Below are positions 51,797-62,221 of a stretch of 64,000 bases of DNA, piece after piece. Under the pieces are notes generated by a model. That model was not told where the DNA came from. It made no database searches and was given only the letters and a program-made list of their open reading frames with translations. The DNA is taken from the NCBI GenBank assembly GCA_025201375.1, contig JAIWZP010000014.1:535806-599805 (forward strand). Direction: 5' to 3'. This DNA comes from Gongronella butleri (taxonomy: Eukaryota > Mucoromycota > Mucoromycetes > Mucorales > Cunninghamellaceae). The number at the start of each line of letters is the position of its first letter. Positions within the stretch are counted from its first letter, which is position 1. Made by a program: the position numbers and the translations under genes.

Positions 51797-53242
51797 TTCG
51801 TCATCGTCGTCATTCTCATCCTCCAAATTTTCGTTTTCGTCACCTTCCCCGTGATCACCCTCATCATCTGTACACTCATTGTCATTGAGAGTGGCTGGCC
51901 CGGAATCACCGCCTTCCTCTTTCCGCTCATCGTCCTACAGAAAAAAAAAATCAGTGATTAGAATGTGCTAATTTAGCCTTTTTTTTTTTTTTTTAACCTT
52001 GCGCAAGTATTGCCAGTATGCCGTCTTAAAATGACCCCAATTCATGGCAAAAGTGGATTTGAGCTTGCCCTTCATCGACATGTGCCCATCCAAAGCAATG
52101 CAGACCGTCGATTTGGAGCAGCACAAGCACTGGCCCTCTGACAGCCCAAGCTGCTTTAGAGCAAGAATCTCCTTCTCGTATTCGATGCGCAGCCATTCTT
52201 CAAACGCGTGGTTAAAAGTTGACGGGATCTGCAAAAAAAATCAGCTTGTCGCTAGAAGATTAATGACATTACCATTCTCTGTTTACCTTGTTCGGCGGAG
52301 CCACGGCCGACGCAGGGTCATCGTTGGGGAATGTTACAGGATAAAGCCGAGCAAAAACCCTGCAAAATGCCTCTTTGCTCACGCCAGTGGAATCAATGCG
52401 CAAATACAAATACGTCAAAAATAAGTGCGCGTGGAAGTACGTCCCGGGATTCACGGGCGAAGACGGCATCAGACCATAGCGTTTTACAAGAGCATAAATT
52501 GCAAGTTGCTCTGCGCGCAGCTCGGAGCCTTCCAATTCGAGCCCATCGCAAGTGGGGCAGTACTCGAACTCGGCGTTGGGCGCGTAATCTACAATAAATT
52601 TAGTATGACTTATACTCATATTCTGCCTGCGGACGAGCTTCATGGTTTTTTTTTCTAACCGGTCGTGAAATACGCATTGACGCGTATTTTTGCTTTTTCA
52701 TGGCCGCATGGGAAGAGCGACTCGACGTGTCGCAAGTCCATTGCGCGAACCACACCACGATTCACCGACAAATGGCGGTAATAAGCCTCGGCAATTCGAG
52801 GACGCAAAGCTTTCCAATGCCCAAGCGCAATGTGATGCTTGTCGATCTTTGGTTCTTGTTGCGCTGCTTGATCTTCGTCGTCAAAATCAGACATGAACCC
52901 GTTGCCACCATCATCGTGTTCATCCATCGCGTTGGCGCGGGCCATCTCGCGATCACGCCTATTGCGCTCATCATTCTCGTGGACCATTTCGCCAATTGCT
53001 CTGGTGCGATTGATTATTTCAGACGCACCGCTTGAAGAGGTTGCATCAATGCGCGGGCCATTGACGGGCGACGGTCTGGATTGTAGCTGAGGCGGTGCTG
53101 ATGCCGTCACAGGCGCCGGGTCATCAGAGGCGGAGAGACCTTTGAAGTAAGCCTCGCCATCGATCGTCCCAGACAACCTTTGCATTCGGACATGACGTGC
53201 ATTGCGTTTTTGTCTGTTGCTTGTTTGTTTTGAACGGGCCAT
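49911..53242 (-). CDS. KDZ-superfamily transposase (CxC module plus RNase-H-fold catalytic domain)
   Basis: Nine exons give an uninterrupted 910 aa: 52660-53242, 52287-52588, 51998-52228, 51497-51934, 51396-51428, 51170-51290, 50417-51073, 50202-50359, 49911-50120. The N-terminus is basic (MARSKQTSNRQKRNARH) and is followed by FPCGHEK and CPTC knuckles. Next is the module also found alone at 5.8-8.3 kb, then CLCCSKSTVCIALDG with the presumed first catalytic Asp. An acidic Asp/Glu insert (51767-51815) follows. GIFCAIDARHGHPIVTMDI leads to HVYD with the second Asp. FHAHAHTLDC, STRFRPGWGLCDGEGVERTWA with the catalytic Glu, and LHH complete the KDZ signature. The C-terminal third is helical. All presumed active-site residues are present. 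Confidence 0.85.
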
Positions 53243-54635
53243 GATTGCAATACAAATAAAAGAAAGAAGAAAAAAAGAACGTCGATCCCTCGATCAGCCA
53301 CCAAAACAGTCAGCGCAAAATTTGCAGCAAAAGAGCTTAAATCCCCAAAGCGCTACTGTGCAACATTTTGAAAAATTCAGGGGCCACTCAGGGGTCACAC
53401 AATTCAATGTCAGAAATGCCAAATTTGGGAAATTTCGGACTCCGAGTGATCAATGCATCCCAAACAGGTAACTTCGATAATTTGCTATTGGCTAATAAAT
53501 GACGTCTCGCAACGAAGTACACGCGTCGCTGGCCTTGCTGACGCGTGAATCGGCGAGAAACAGGGCTGGCTCGTGACAACAACATTCTGCAAGTTTCGTG
53601 TTTTTCGTCAAGTTTCGACAGCAGCCTGATGGACCGCGTTTTTTTTTCGAATGCTTTCCTAAAAGAAACGTGCAGAAATGACTGAAATAAATTATCTTTG
53701 ACCCAGATCCGACGATCAGGTTTGAGCAACAAAAGCACGGTCAAAACGTGTCATGTTTGCCAATTTTCCATTCAATTTTCGACGTGTCGTCACTCGTGTC
53801 ACCAACAATGCAATCGGAGCCTCGTTATTTTCAAACCAACGCGCAAGTCGCTCGTCATCATGCTGAGGGAAGCGTCAGTGCGGTCCTAGGACGCGTTCCT
53901 GCGCTGCCAATATGATAGCGTGCAAGTTCAATCTAAAAATGTCCATTGCTTGACAACGCTGACGTGGACAGTGCTGTCTTTTGACCTTTCGCCGTTTCTG
54001 CATTGGGCTTCTCGTCTTCAAGTTTGGCGCGATTTTGAGAAACTTGATTTTCAATTTTGGCCTGTTGTAGCTCGCAACGTCAAATTTTGAATTGCAGTGC
54101 ACTCCTATGATGGTTTGATGGATGACGTCTGCCAATATTTGACACCTATTCGGAGCTCACAGTTTTGCACTCTTCCCACTGGAACGCGTCTTGGAAATTA
54201 CAAAACACCTACTGTATTGATGAACTGAGGGAAAAAATCGAGGTAAAAAAAAACAAATTTTACTACAGTTTTTCGCTGTTTTTTCTGCCCGTTTTCGCTG
54301 CTGTACGCTGTGAAACTGATTTCGTTTGGAAGAGGGGCGCATCACGCATTTCTGGTTCTCCTAGGAATCCATTTGACATTTGCAGACAGGATGGAGCCCA
54401 TCATCGTGGGTTTAAAACGTAGTTCGCCCTTTTCAATTACATATTTTTTGGTGCACTTGGCATCCTGTGTCCAAAATCCACAATAACAATCTGTCTTAAT
54501 TACCCTTGAAATCAAGTTAAGATGCGATGTTATGCAATTAAAAAAAACGCAGTGATGTATTGTGAACACGCGAAAAAATCAGTTGTTTATACAGTTGAAA
54601 CGAAATGAGGAGAGGAAAGTGGGAATTACAGTAAT

Positions 54636-54637
<2 letters not shown>
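53243..54637. other. Noncoding interior of the KDZ element
   Basis: About 1.4 kb between the transposase start and the next open fragments. It has several GACGCGT sites (53520, 53540, 53890 and 54184) and scattered CAATTTTC/TTCAAA words. Open frames here are short and not protein-like. Confidence 0.4.

Positions 54638-54691
<54 letters not shown>
54638..54691 (+). repeat. 54-bp uninterrupted poly(A)
   Basis: Longest homopolymer in the window. It lies inside the KDZ element, about 85 bp downstream of the stop of the minus-strand frame at 54776-55077 (there a T54 on the coding strand). Confidence 0.95.
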
Positions 54692-54692
<1 letters not shown>

Positions 54693-54775
54693 GAACAAGC
54701 AATAAGTGACGATGGTAATGAAGAGAATTGATATCGAGAGACAGGCATTTGATGAGAGCAAGGTATAAAAATCAA

Positions 54776-55500
54776 TCAGCAGTAAGTCGGGGTCGGGTCC
54801 TGCGTGCAGGTGTCTCGGCGGCGTTTGCGGCGCGCTTCTTCTTCTTCTTCTTGATGCGAGCAGGGCTTTTCGTGGTGACAAGCTTGCAGCTTCTCTTCGG
54901 AATACCATGCATCTTTTTGTATTTGGCACGGATTTTCCTGGTTTGCTCCTCTGTGACATGCGTGGCGTCTTTCCAAAGAAACCGGTGAGGGAAAAAGCTG
55001 GTTGGATCATTGATAAAGTACTGGAACTTATTGTGTTCTTGATTTTCATGCGCAAACATGAATCGACAATCCCGCAACGTTCGGCCATCTTCCAGAAGAA
55101 TGTCATCGCTGTTGTTATCGGCAGCTTCAGACGCATTTGCGGCGAGTCATTGAGCGAGGCAGGGGCAGAAGCGGGCGTGTCTTGTGGGGCAGGCGCGTCG
55201 CGGAGCGGGGCAGGGGAGGGTCAGAGGCGGGATGTCTTGCGGGGCAGGCGCGTCGTGGTCAATTTGGGGGGCGCACAAAAGGGGCGTCTGGATCCATGCG
55301 AAATATTTTCAAGTTTGCACGCAAAATTGCCTGTCTGTCGTCTGGGGACCATGTGGCGGACGCGCAAGCAGCAAAACTGACACTCTCAGGCAATTATGCA
55401 CATAGAGATCCTTATTCTGGCAAGGTCGACAGGGTCCACAAAGAATCGCTGCAAGGGATTAAGTTGTGCTTGACGTCAATTTTTTTAAAAATACAATGGA
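54776..55500 (-). pseudogene. Possible broken accessory gene of the KDZ element
   Basis: Two minus-strand open parts look protein-like but lie in different frames. The first (about 55270-55465) follows a good acceptor, CCCTTGCAG, and begins ILCGPCRPCQNKDLYVHNC, a Cys cluster that resembles part of a CXXC zinc finger. The second (54776-55110) reads LLEDGRTLRDCRFMFAHEN, then FQYFINDPTSFFPHRFLWKD, and ends in a Lys/Ala/Arg-rich basic tail. Between them is a two-copy GC-rich tandem repeat (55153-55256) where the frame is lost. Either an intron I cannot place or a frameshift separates them. I do not assign a function. Confidence 0.35.
55153..55256 (+). repeat. GC-rich tandem repeat, two ~50-bp units
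   Basis: Each unit ends TCTTGNGGGGCAGGCGCGTCG and starts with a G-rich GGGGCAGG block; units differ by small indels. It sits in the middle of the possible accessory gene of the KDZ element. Confidence 0.65.
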
Positions 55501-55746
55501 ATTAGTTTGAAACATTAAATGAATTACTCACCAAGCAGGCCTCTGATCTTTTCACGCGCTTTCATTGACGACCCTTTGAGCTTCGCAGGCACCAAGGGTC
55601 ACCTGCAAAAAAAAAAAAAAAAAAAAAAAAAAAACAATTTCAAGCGAGTTCATCCTTGCTCACTGACGCTCACTTGATTTTCCGGCCAAGCGTGGTAGAT
55701 ATGGCGTCCAAACGCGATGTGTGGCGAGACTCGTTTGCCTCCTGTC

Positions 55747-56542
55747 TCAGGTTTCATCAAGTCCATTATCTTCACCAAAAAGCTTCTTGCGTGCTCTAAT
55801 GCCAAAAAGAACATGTTTTTTGGTTAATACAAGCTTTAAAAAAGAGAGAAGCAGTAATTTACCCCCACTCACAATCAAAGGCTTGTGTAATTTCTTGCTG
55901 CCATTTCTTGCATTGCCAGACGCCATGCAAAAAAATGCTTCTACTCCCATGGAATTGATATCCTTCATTGCATTATTGATGACAATTCGTCTCTACGAGT
56001 AAATCGAGTCAAATAAAATAAGATTGAATAAAATGCAAAGGAAATCGTTACAAGAAAGACGATGTTGACTCCGCACACACATTCTCTGAGGCATTTTATT
56101 ACCCTGTTGATGTACTTGCGGCGCAGGCTCATACTGTCCCGCTGAGTCGCTTGCCATTGTAAAACATAGCTCCATTTTTCAGCCTTTGATAAGCGGCTAT
56201 AGGCAGTGGCGGAATATGCTATAATTGATATTAGTGGGGATGATTATTTGCTTTTGAAAAAAAAATTACAGTAGCGCTTCCGCTTTCGCATAGCCTGATA
56301 GCATTATATGGGTTGTTGCCACGGTTTCCAGAAGCCATTGGCGAAATTGTATCGCCCTCCTCGCCTTCTAAAGCAGCTGCCAACTGATCAAGAACAAAGA
56401 CGCCTTCAGCGACCTCGCAATGCTCAGCAAACACCTCCACAATAGACCCCAAAATGGGCGAGAAGTCTTGCCAGAATTTAGCAGGCAATTCGATGTTTTT
56501 CTGCAACGTAAACATGATTTCGTCGACATTCATTTGAATCAT
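55747..56542 (-). CDS. Hypothetical 186-aa protein inside the KDZ element
   Basis: Four exons, 56270-56542, 56103-56183, 55873-55992 and 55747-55833, are each a multiple of three and join in phase 0, which random sequence would rarely give. Exon 1 is acidic and helical (NIELPAKFWQDFSPILGSIVEVF; LAAALEGEEGD). Exons 2-4 are basic (AEKWSYVLQWQATQRDSMSL, RKYINR, NNAMKDINSMGVEAFF, KKLHKPLI, IRARKKLFGED). The charge split suggests an acidic oligomerisation part and a nucleic-acid-binding part, by inference only. The gene lies just inside the right inverted repeat, in the same orientation as the transposase, so it may be the element's second gene. I do not recognise the family. Confidence 0.5.
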
Positions 56543-56677
56543 GATGATGAACAAAAAAAAAAAAAAAAAACAAGAACAAGAAAGAGAGAAAGAGAGAGAA
56601 ACACAAAAAAAAAAAAAAAAACGCGTTTCATTGTCGTGGCCGGAGATACAAAAGGGGACAGCAATAAAAGGAGGCAG

Positions 56678-56879
56678 TGGCACCTTGGGGTGCGGGCTCA
56701 TCGGGGTATGGCGGTCTGGCGGAGCTGTGGACCAATGGGAGGGAAGGTGTGGGGAGGTCAGGACGGAAAGAGTGGTGCAAAGGTTCCAAGAAGAGCTGAA
56801 ACCTATTCAGGTGGGCCACTTACGACGGGTTTCAAAATCCGCCTTGTATTCTAAATGGTACCCCCTTATGGTAAGATGG
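56678..56879 (-). repeat. Right terminal inverted repeat of the KDZ element
   Basis: Reverse-complement partner of 49538-49745. Both copies contain the same short open frame on the inner-facing strand (VWRSCGP.GGKVW..QDGKSG), which is a consequence of the repeat and not a gene. Confidence 0.85.
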
Positions 56880-56880
56880 C

Positions 56881-57010
56881 CTCAAATTTCGTCCGTTTCA
56901 AATCCATCGACTGCACCCCTTGGAAAATCCATGATTTGCAAAAATCTTGCTAGCGAGCGATCCAGCGGACGCAATGCGGCAAGAATGGGCTCATTCGAAA
57001 GAGCACTCAA
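56881..57010 (+). repeat. Dispersed repeat, copy 2, at the right edge of the KDZ element
   Basis: Collinear with 20210-20345 (shared words ATCGACTG, CCTTGGAAA, GGCAAGAAT, GGCTCATTCGAA). It starts directly where the inverted repeat ends. The remaining 400 bp to 57427 show no gene. Confidence 0.5.
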
Positions 57011-57427
57011 TGAATCGTTGATTTAATGCGCGGCTGTCCCCATTCCATGATGAAGCCATTGGTAAAATAACCAAAAAAAAAAAAAACTCGCCAAACGCGA
57101 TCTTTTCGACAATTCACGCGAATCGCATCTCGTACACGTGTGGTGGCAAGTGTATTTGAAAGAGTCGGTCCAAGAACATCGCGTAGGACGACGTTCGAGG
57201 CTTGAAACAGCACATTGCGGGGTCATCAAACAGCGACAATGATGTTTTTTTTTTTTCGTTTTCGATGCATTTCATGGAAAAATGGATACAATGGGGGTAT
57301 CATAGGGGTCTAAGGCGGATGGGGAGGAGCACGTACGATTTATTGTTTTTCTTGGATGATGAAGAATGCAAATGGGTTATAAAGGGATTTTTACAGAAAG
57401 CTATACAAAATTTGGCGGGCAACGGCT

Positions 57428-58101
57428 CTATTTCTTCTTGCCCTCCTTCTTTTTGATTGTCTCGTCGTTGATGAAGATGCCCTTTTGATTGTAAGGCTCG
57501 GGTTTGCGCCAGCGCTGGATCTTGGCGGCAAGTTCGGTGACCTTTTGCAAGTCAATGCCCTGAAGAATGAGGCGATTAGGGATGGGGACGGTGCAAGTGA
57601 CGCCCTCGGGCAACTCAATGACGACAGGATGAGAGTAGCCGAGCTTGAGCGAGATGGAGCGATTGTTGTTCTCGAGGACGGCACGATAACCGACACCGAC
57701 GAGGCGCAAATGCACGCGGTAGCCTTCGGACACACCGGTCACCATGTTGCGGATCAGATTGCGCGTCGTGCCCCACATGGCCTTTTGCTTCTTGTCGGCG
57801 GCATCGGCAACCACGACATTGATGTGCGCCTCGCCTTGCGCCGTCGTTTCCGTGGAAAGCTGGACAAATGGCTTAATTGGCATCTGCAGCTCGCCAAGAG
57901 GACCCTTGACGGTCAAAACCGTGTTGTTCAGCTCGGACGCAATACGAGGATTCTGGATCGGCGTCAGGTCGTGCTCCACGCTGACGTCCGAGGGAAAATA
58001 CACGGGCATACGCCCAATGTGCGACGTCACTGCGCAGCAGACGTGCTAAAAGACGCTTGCTGGACGCACCGTGTGCTTCGTAACAGAGTCGATCGTAGCA
58101 T
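57428..58101 (-). CDS. mrpl6: Mitochondrial ribosomal protein uL6m, with apparent frameshift
   Basis: Large-subunit mitoribosome protein of bacterial uL6 type. The main frame (57428-58030) reads SHIGRMPVYFPSDVSV, LTVKGPLGELQMP, GVGYRAVLENN, LKLGYSHPVVIELPEGV, PIPNRLILQGIDLQKVTELAAKI and RKPEPYNQKGI, ending KKKEGKKK, all family blocks. The only good upstream ATG (58101) opens a different frame that reads like a mitochondrial presequence (MLRSTLLRSTRCVQQASFSTSAA). It runs into a stop exactly where the uL6 frame begins. Adding one base would fuse them into a normal precursor. No intron of plausible length can do it. An internal ATG at 58009 would lack the presequence and the first uL6 residues. 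Confidence 0.85.
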
Positions 58102-58648
58102 AGAAGCTTAGTGTGTGTGTGTGAGTGGGTTGGCGTGGTGCGCGGTGGGGAAGAAAGAAAAAAAAAGAAAAAGGGAAATGTCAAAAAAAAAAAAAGCCAG
58201 GCCCTGTTTATTTCGGCCATGGGCAGTCCGGCAGGTCCGGCGGCGTCCATTGGAACGCCGCTCGGCGGAGGGAGCCCCACCTAGCAGAATGCGGCAAGAG
58301 GGGGGTTGATGGCATGTTTACGAGTGGCAAACCCAGGAACAGAGACGATTGCCTTTTTCACTTGCAACGAGCATTCCAAAAGAAGGATGAGCCATCACCC
58401 CTTTTTGTTCCTAGCATGAAAAAAGAAGACGGAAATGGTAATTTCGTAGAAAAAGATTTATTTGAATACGTAAAAAGGGGGTGGCAGGATGAAAAAGAAA
58501 TGGAGTTGCCTCAGCCAAAGCATTGGAAGGGCTAGAAGCTAAGAAAATATAAAAGTGTGGGAAAAAGAGGAGGAAAGATAGTACACAATGATGATGGGGG
58601 AGGAGCTAAAGAGGCCGTGGTGGATGCAAAATTTGCCCTTTTTTTTTT
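58102..58648. other. Intergenic region between uL6m and MADS-box genes
   Basis: Promoter of uL6m and 3' region of the MADS gene. It contains a (GT)n-like run near 58111-58122. An open plus-strand frame (58125-58535) is Lys/Arg-rich from A-runs and not convincing. Confidence 0.4.
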
Positions 58649-59515
58649 TTACTTGTCATGGCGAGGATAAGGATGGCCCTGCGCGGCAGACGTGGGGGGC
58701 ATGTATTGCTGGTTGGGCTGGTGGCCATAGTAGGGCATGCCATAGGGCTGAGCCGCCTGATGCGACGGCTGCTGTGACGGGTAGGGATACGAGGGATAGC
58801 CATTGGTCTGACCAGCAGGGGCAGGAGGGGAGGGGAGGATAAGTCGAAGGATAATTGCTGTACGCGGCCGCGGAAGGTTCGGGCTCTTCCTTGGTCTGCG
58901 GCGACGCCGCTTCCACGTTGGCTTCCTGGAGGAAAAAAAAAATCAAGGAAAATCAGCCTTTTTTGTTCTTTTTTTTGCCAACGAGTCCCTATTCGCTTGC
59001 GACACAAATTCGCAACCCCCCCCATCACGAACGCAGACGTTCCCAGAAGGGAATTGAACAAACTTACAGGCTCGCCAGAGCTGGGGTCGGGCGCATTCAA
59101 GCAAGCTTGGATGAGATTCTTGCCCTCAGGCTTGGTGACAATAGGTTGCAGCTTCACCGTGGTAAAAGTATACACAAGACCCGTCTCAGAAACGACCAGC
59201 AACAAACACTTGAGTGCCTGTGAGTGTTGACAGCTCGTACGCCTTGAAAAAAAAGGGAAAAAAAAAACATGAGTTGCCTATTTCAAACGTGTTGCTTTAA
59301 AGCGAGGCGCGCTTTTCTTCTTTTCTTTTTGTTACCTTTTTCATGATGCCGGCCTTGCGCTTGGAGAAGGTGATATGGCGTCTGTTCTTGTCTTCAATAT
59401 ACTCGATTTTGATTTTACGGCGGCCCGAGCGCTTGCCAGGCTTGCCGTCCTCGTCGTCGCTAATATCGTCGTCGTAAGGTTTGTTTTTGGAAGGAGCAGG
59501 AGGAGTATCCATCAT
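58649..59515 (-). CDS. MADS-box transcription factor (Mcm1/SRF type), with two apparent frameshifts
   Basis: Nuclear DNA-binding dimer for CArG-type sites. Three exons: 59336-59515, 59068-59242, 58649-58925. After an acidic N-terminus (DDDISDDEDG) comes the SRF-type MADS box: GRRKIKIEYIEDKNRRHITF, SKRKAGIMKK, AYELSTLTGTQV, then VVSETGLVYTFTT..LQPIVT and GKNLIQACLNAPD. In exon 2 the run GTGTTTGTTG has one T too many, because the frame expected for TQVLLLVVSE breaks there. In exon 3 the frame changes again in a C/T-rich run near 58820, passing from YSNYPSTYPP into AGQTNGYPSYPYPSQQP..YGMPYYGHQ, ending PYPRHDK. The Gln/Pro/Tyr-rich tail is typical of activation regions. Confidence 0.85.
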
Positions 59516-60453
59516 TTCCCAAATAAAGGAGAGGGCTATATCACAAAAGAAGAAAGGAGTAGAAAGAAAAAGGAAAGATGCTCTCGCCCAAATTGGGGCC
59601 TCGTTTTGTTGGGCCCGCCGCTCACACAAAGGCCAATTCCAATTGCTCATTGGGCCGTTTGAAAACCCCGCCTCTCATCATCCACACCGCCCCACAGGCT
59701 ACGTTTCACCCACAAAAGTCTTAAAATGGCATCAGCACCACAAAGCAAACCAATCACACGTCTCGAGGCGCACAAACAACACCACACAGCGCCAAGCAAA
59801 AAAAAAAGTCCCCTTCAATCCTTGCGCCTCGAAATAAAAAAAAAAAATAGCACCCACCCAGCCAATTCGCTTGCTTTTTCGATCACGCTCACAATGTGAC
59901 CCCCCTTCCCAAAATGAATTTTTCCCAATTAGGGGCCCAGGCGGGGGGGACAATAGGACAATGGATCTTCAAAAAGAAAAGTAAAAGGTGGGGGGGTAAA
60001 GAGAGACAGAGATCCAAAAGGAAACAAAGGAGGCGCGGCAAAACAAGGCCGCAGTGTCTGCTGAGAGGGCCATTACATCATTTTTTATCATTGTGAGCGT
60101 CGGCAACGTGACACAGGCAATTTACACTTGCATGTTTGCCACACCCACACGACAAATGACGGGAAGACGGGGGTGCGGTGATCGGGCGATTTGCACTTTT
60201 TTATTGTTTTCTTTTTTTTATTTTTATTTTTTGGCTACAAACGGGCTATGACGAATCGGGCCATGGCCTCGGCAAAAGGATGGACGATGATGGCGCAGGT
60301 GCGGATGACAACGAGGGGGCGACTGGATGTGGATGAGCGAGGTGTGGAGGTGGCAATGACAGGGGAGGATGGTAATGATGAGAAGAAAGGCCGTGAGAAG
60401 GAGGATGCGACGATGGTGGTGGCTGATGCTGATGAGGATGCTGCTGGAGAGGA
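59516..60453. other. Intergenic region between MADS-box and velvet genes
   Basis: MADS promoter and the 3' end of the velvet gene. The part at 60.25-60.45 kb is a His/Pro-codon-rich simple sequence open in several frames, possibly an alternative tail of the velvet protein. No other gene is supported. Confidence 0.4.
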
Positions 60454-62221
60454 TCAATTCTTCGTGAAGGTGGTGGTGGAGGGGCGGGAGCATGCGCAAT
60501 GGATGATGATAGAAGGATGTGGAGGTGGGGGCGGATGATCATTGGTGGGCAAATCGGGATCTCGATGATCCTGGGTGGGACTATTATCGTGCGCAATGGG
60601 TGACAGTAGGTTGTGCATCGACATGATCGATTTGGACCGGCTCGGTGGCTGCAGGCTGGGCGCGGGCGTGCCATTGGCGCCGCCAACGTGCTCATCATAT
60701 GCCGTCACCTTACCATTGCTGCTACCCTCGTCACTGGAAGTCACCATCGGTGACATGGATCGCGAAGGCAATTGGGGAGTCTCCGTGCGCTGACGTTTCC
60801 TAAAAAAGGGGGAGCGGAACAAAAAAAAAAGTTAATTGAGCAAATCTCGTCGATCACTTTCCTAAACCATCATTGCGATCCCCCACCCCCTTACGAGGCA
60901 TGTCGAGTGTCCTTGCGTATTCGAATATAGACACCTTGCTCCGAAAATGATTTGGTCAGGGGCGTCGATTCTAAAAAAAAAAAAATGAAAAAGGGCTCGT
61001 GTGAGAAAATGGTAAATGTGCGCCATTGGCGGCTCAACATGGATTGAAATTCACGCCCTCCAATCGTACCTGACATCCCGGGAAAATCTAGAGAAAGGGG
61101 GGACGAGGGCAAAAAGGTTCATGAGCCTCGTTTTTTTTGTGTTTTTCAATTTCACATGCTTACGCTTTGGTGAATAGACGCGGAATTCATCCGACATGAC
61201 GCTGACAAGGCTCTGAACATGGCTGTTTCTGCAACAGAAAGAAAAGGCGTCAGAATACCATCCAATTGGCATTTTAAAATGTTCAAAATGCCCATTGCTT
61301 ACTCGACGATCTCAAATAGGGTAAATTTCAATCGATAGGTTCCTTCCAATCGCACACTGATGTCGGCAAAGATAAAGAAACCACCCTCTACAATAAAAAA
61401 AGATCCGTGGATGAGTCAAAGAACGCCACAATTTCCGTTTTTTGGGTATATTTGTTGTACCTTGGTTGTTGAGACCTTTTAATTTGTGTAGGGATTGTAC
61501 GACTGTGCCGGCCGTCGTGCTATGCCCATGGTGGTCATTGATGTCCATGTTCTCGTCGGTGGTCAAGGTGGCATAAAGGTAAAATATGGGTTGTAGAGAA
61601 AGGCCTGCTGACAAGTGTCTTGCGGACATGAACAATAGAGCTGAACAATGGGCGGCGGATCAATCGGCCGGCGATCAACTGGAAACAAGACAAAAAAAAA
61701 AACAAAGCGGACGCGTGAGCCCTGACGCTGTCATTGACGCGTTTCTTTTTTTTTTTGGATTGAATTTGCACCTTTCTCTTTAAAACTGCAGAGTCTGGCC
61801 TTGCTAGGTTGTTGGAGCACCTTGAGTTGATACCTTTAGAAATGAAAAAGGTTATGCTGTCAGTGAAACGGTGGTAATGGCTCCTTTTTTGGTATCTTTT
61901 GGTATTTTTTGCTTTTTTGATCTCGTTTTTTTTTTTTTTTTTTTTTTTTTCTTTTTCGTGCTTTTGTGTGTATCCTGCATAGCCCCTCTCTCTTGTCTCG
62001 CATAGCTGCGTGCTCTCTTGTTCGGTCTGTGTCGCCGTGTTCCGTTGCGCAATTGCCCCCTTTTGTCACATCCGGCGCGTCCAATCCCAATTGCGCCGAA
62101 TTGTTGCTTTTTTTTTTGGCCCTCCCCCTGGCACCCCTCAGTGCCCCTGTCCTCCAATGGCTTACGAGTGGGTGTGTCTATGTTGAAACGCGCTGTAGGA
62201 CGAGAGCATAGTGACGGACAT
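60454..62221 (-). CDS. Velvet-domain transcriptional regulator, with apparent frameshift
   Basis: Velvet factors bind DNA through an NF-kB-like fold and control development and secondary metabolism in fungi. Eight exons: 62166-62221, 61772-61833, 61461-61678, 61303-61387, 61164-61228, 61070-61087, 60895-60970, 60454-60799. The domain reads [110 protein letters not shown] and QGVYIRIRK, as in VosA/VelB. In exon 3 one T is missing in the TTTT of NPYF/YLYAT, splitting the frame. One exon is only 18 bp. The tail is Ser/Pro/His-rich. Whether it is VosA or VelB is not clear by eye. Confidence 0.85.

Larger units (their letters stand above)
49538..56879. mobile_element. Putative KDZ-superfamily DNA transposon (about 7.3 kb)
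   Basis: Two ~200-bp inverted repeats (49538-49745 and 56678-56879, roughly 93% identical by eye) bound a segment holding an intact KDZ-type transposase gene (49911-53242), a second clean four-exon gene (55747-56542) and further open fragments. Repeat ends face outward with CCATCTTACCATAAG at both termini. I see no obvious 8-bp target-site duplication beside them. Next to the right end the sequence is a dispersed repeat also present at 20.2 kb without the terminal repeat, which supports the right boundary. Inverted-repeat identity and intact frames suggest fairly recent mobility. Confidence 0.7.

Noticed and set aside
55993..56102. Possible extra exon RMCVRSQHRLSC in the 186-aa gene
   Set aside because: It breaks the phase with the next exon; a single 110-bp intron keeps the frame.
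49563..56854. Short related frames (VWRSCGP..) at both ends of the KDZ element
   Set aside because: They arise from the inverted repeats and are not separate genes.
60246..60698. His/Pro-rich 150-codon frame
   Set aside because: Simple-sequence frame in the velvet 3' region; the frame in phase with the velvet exons ends at 60454 instead. Given nearby frameshifts it stays a weak alternative tail.
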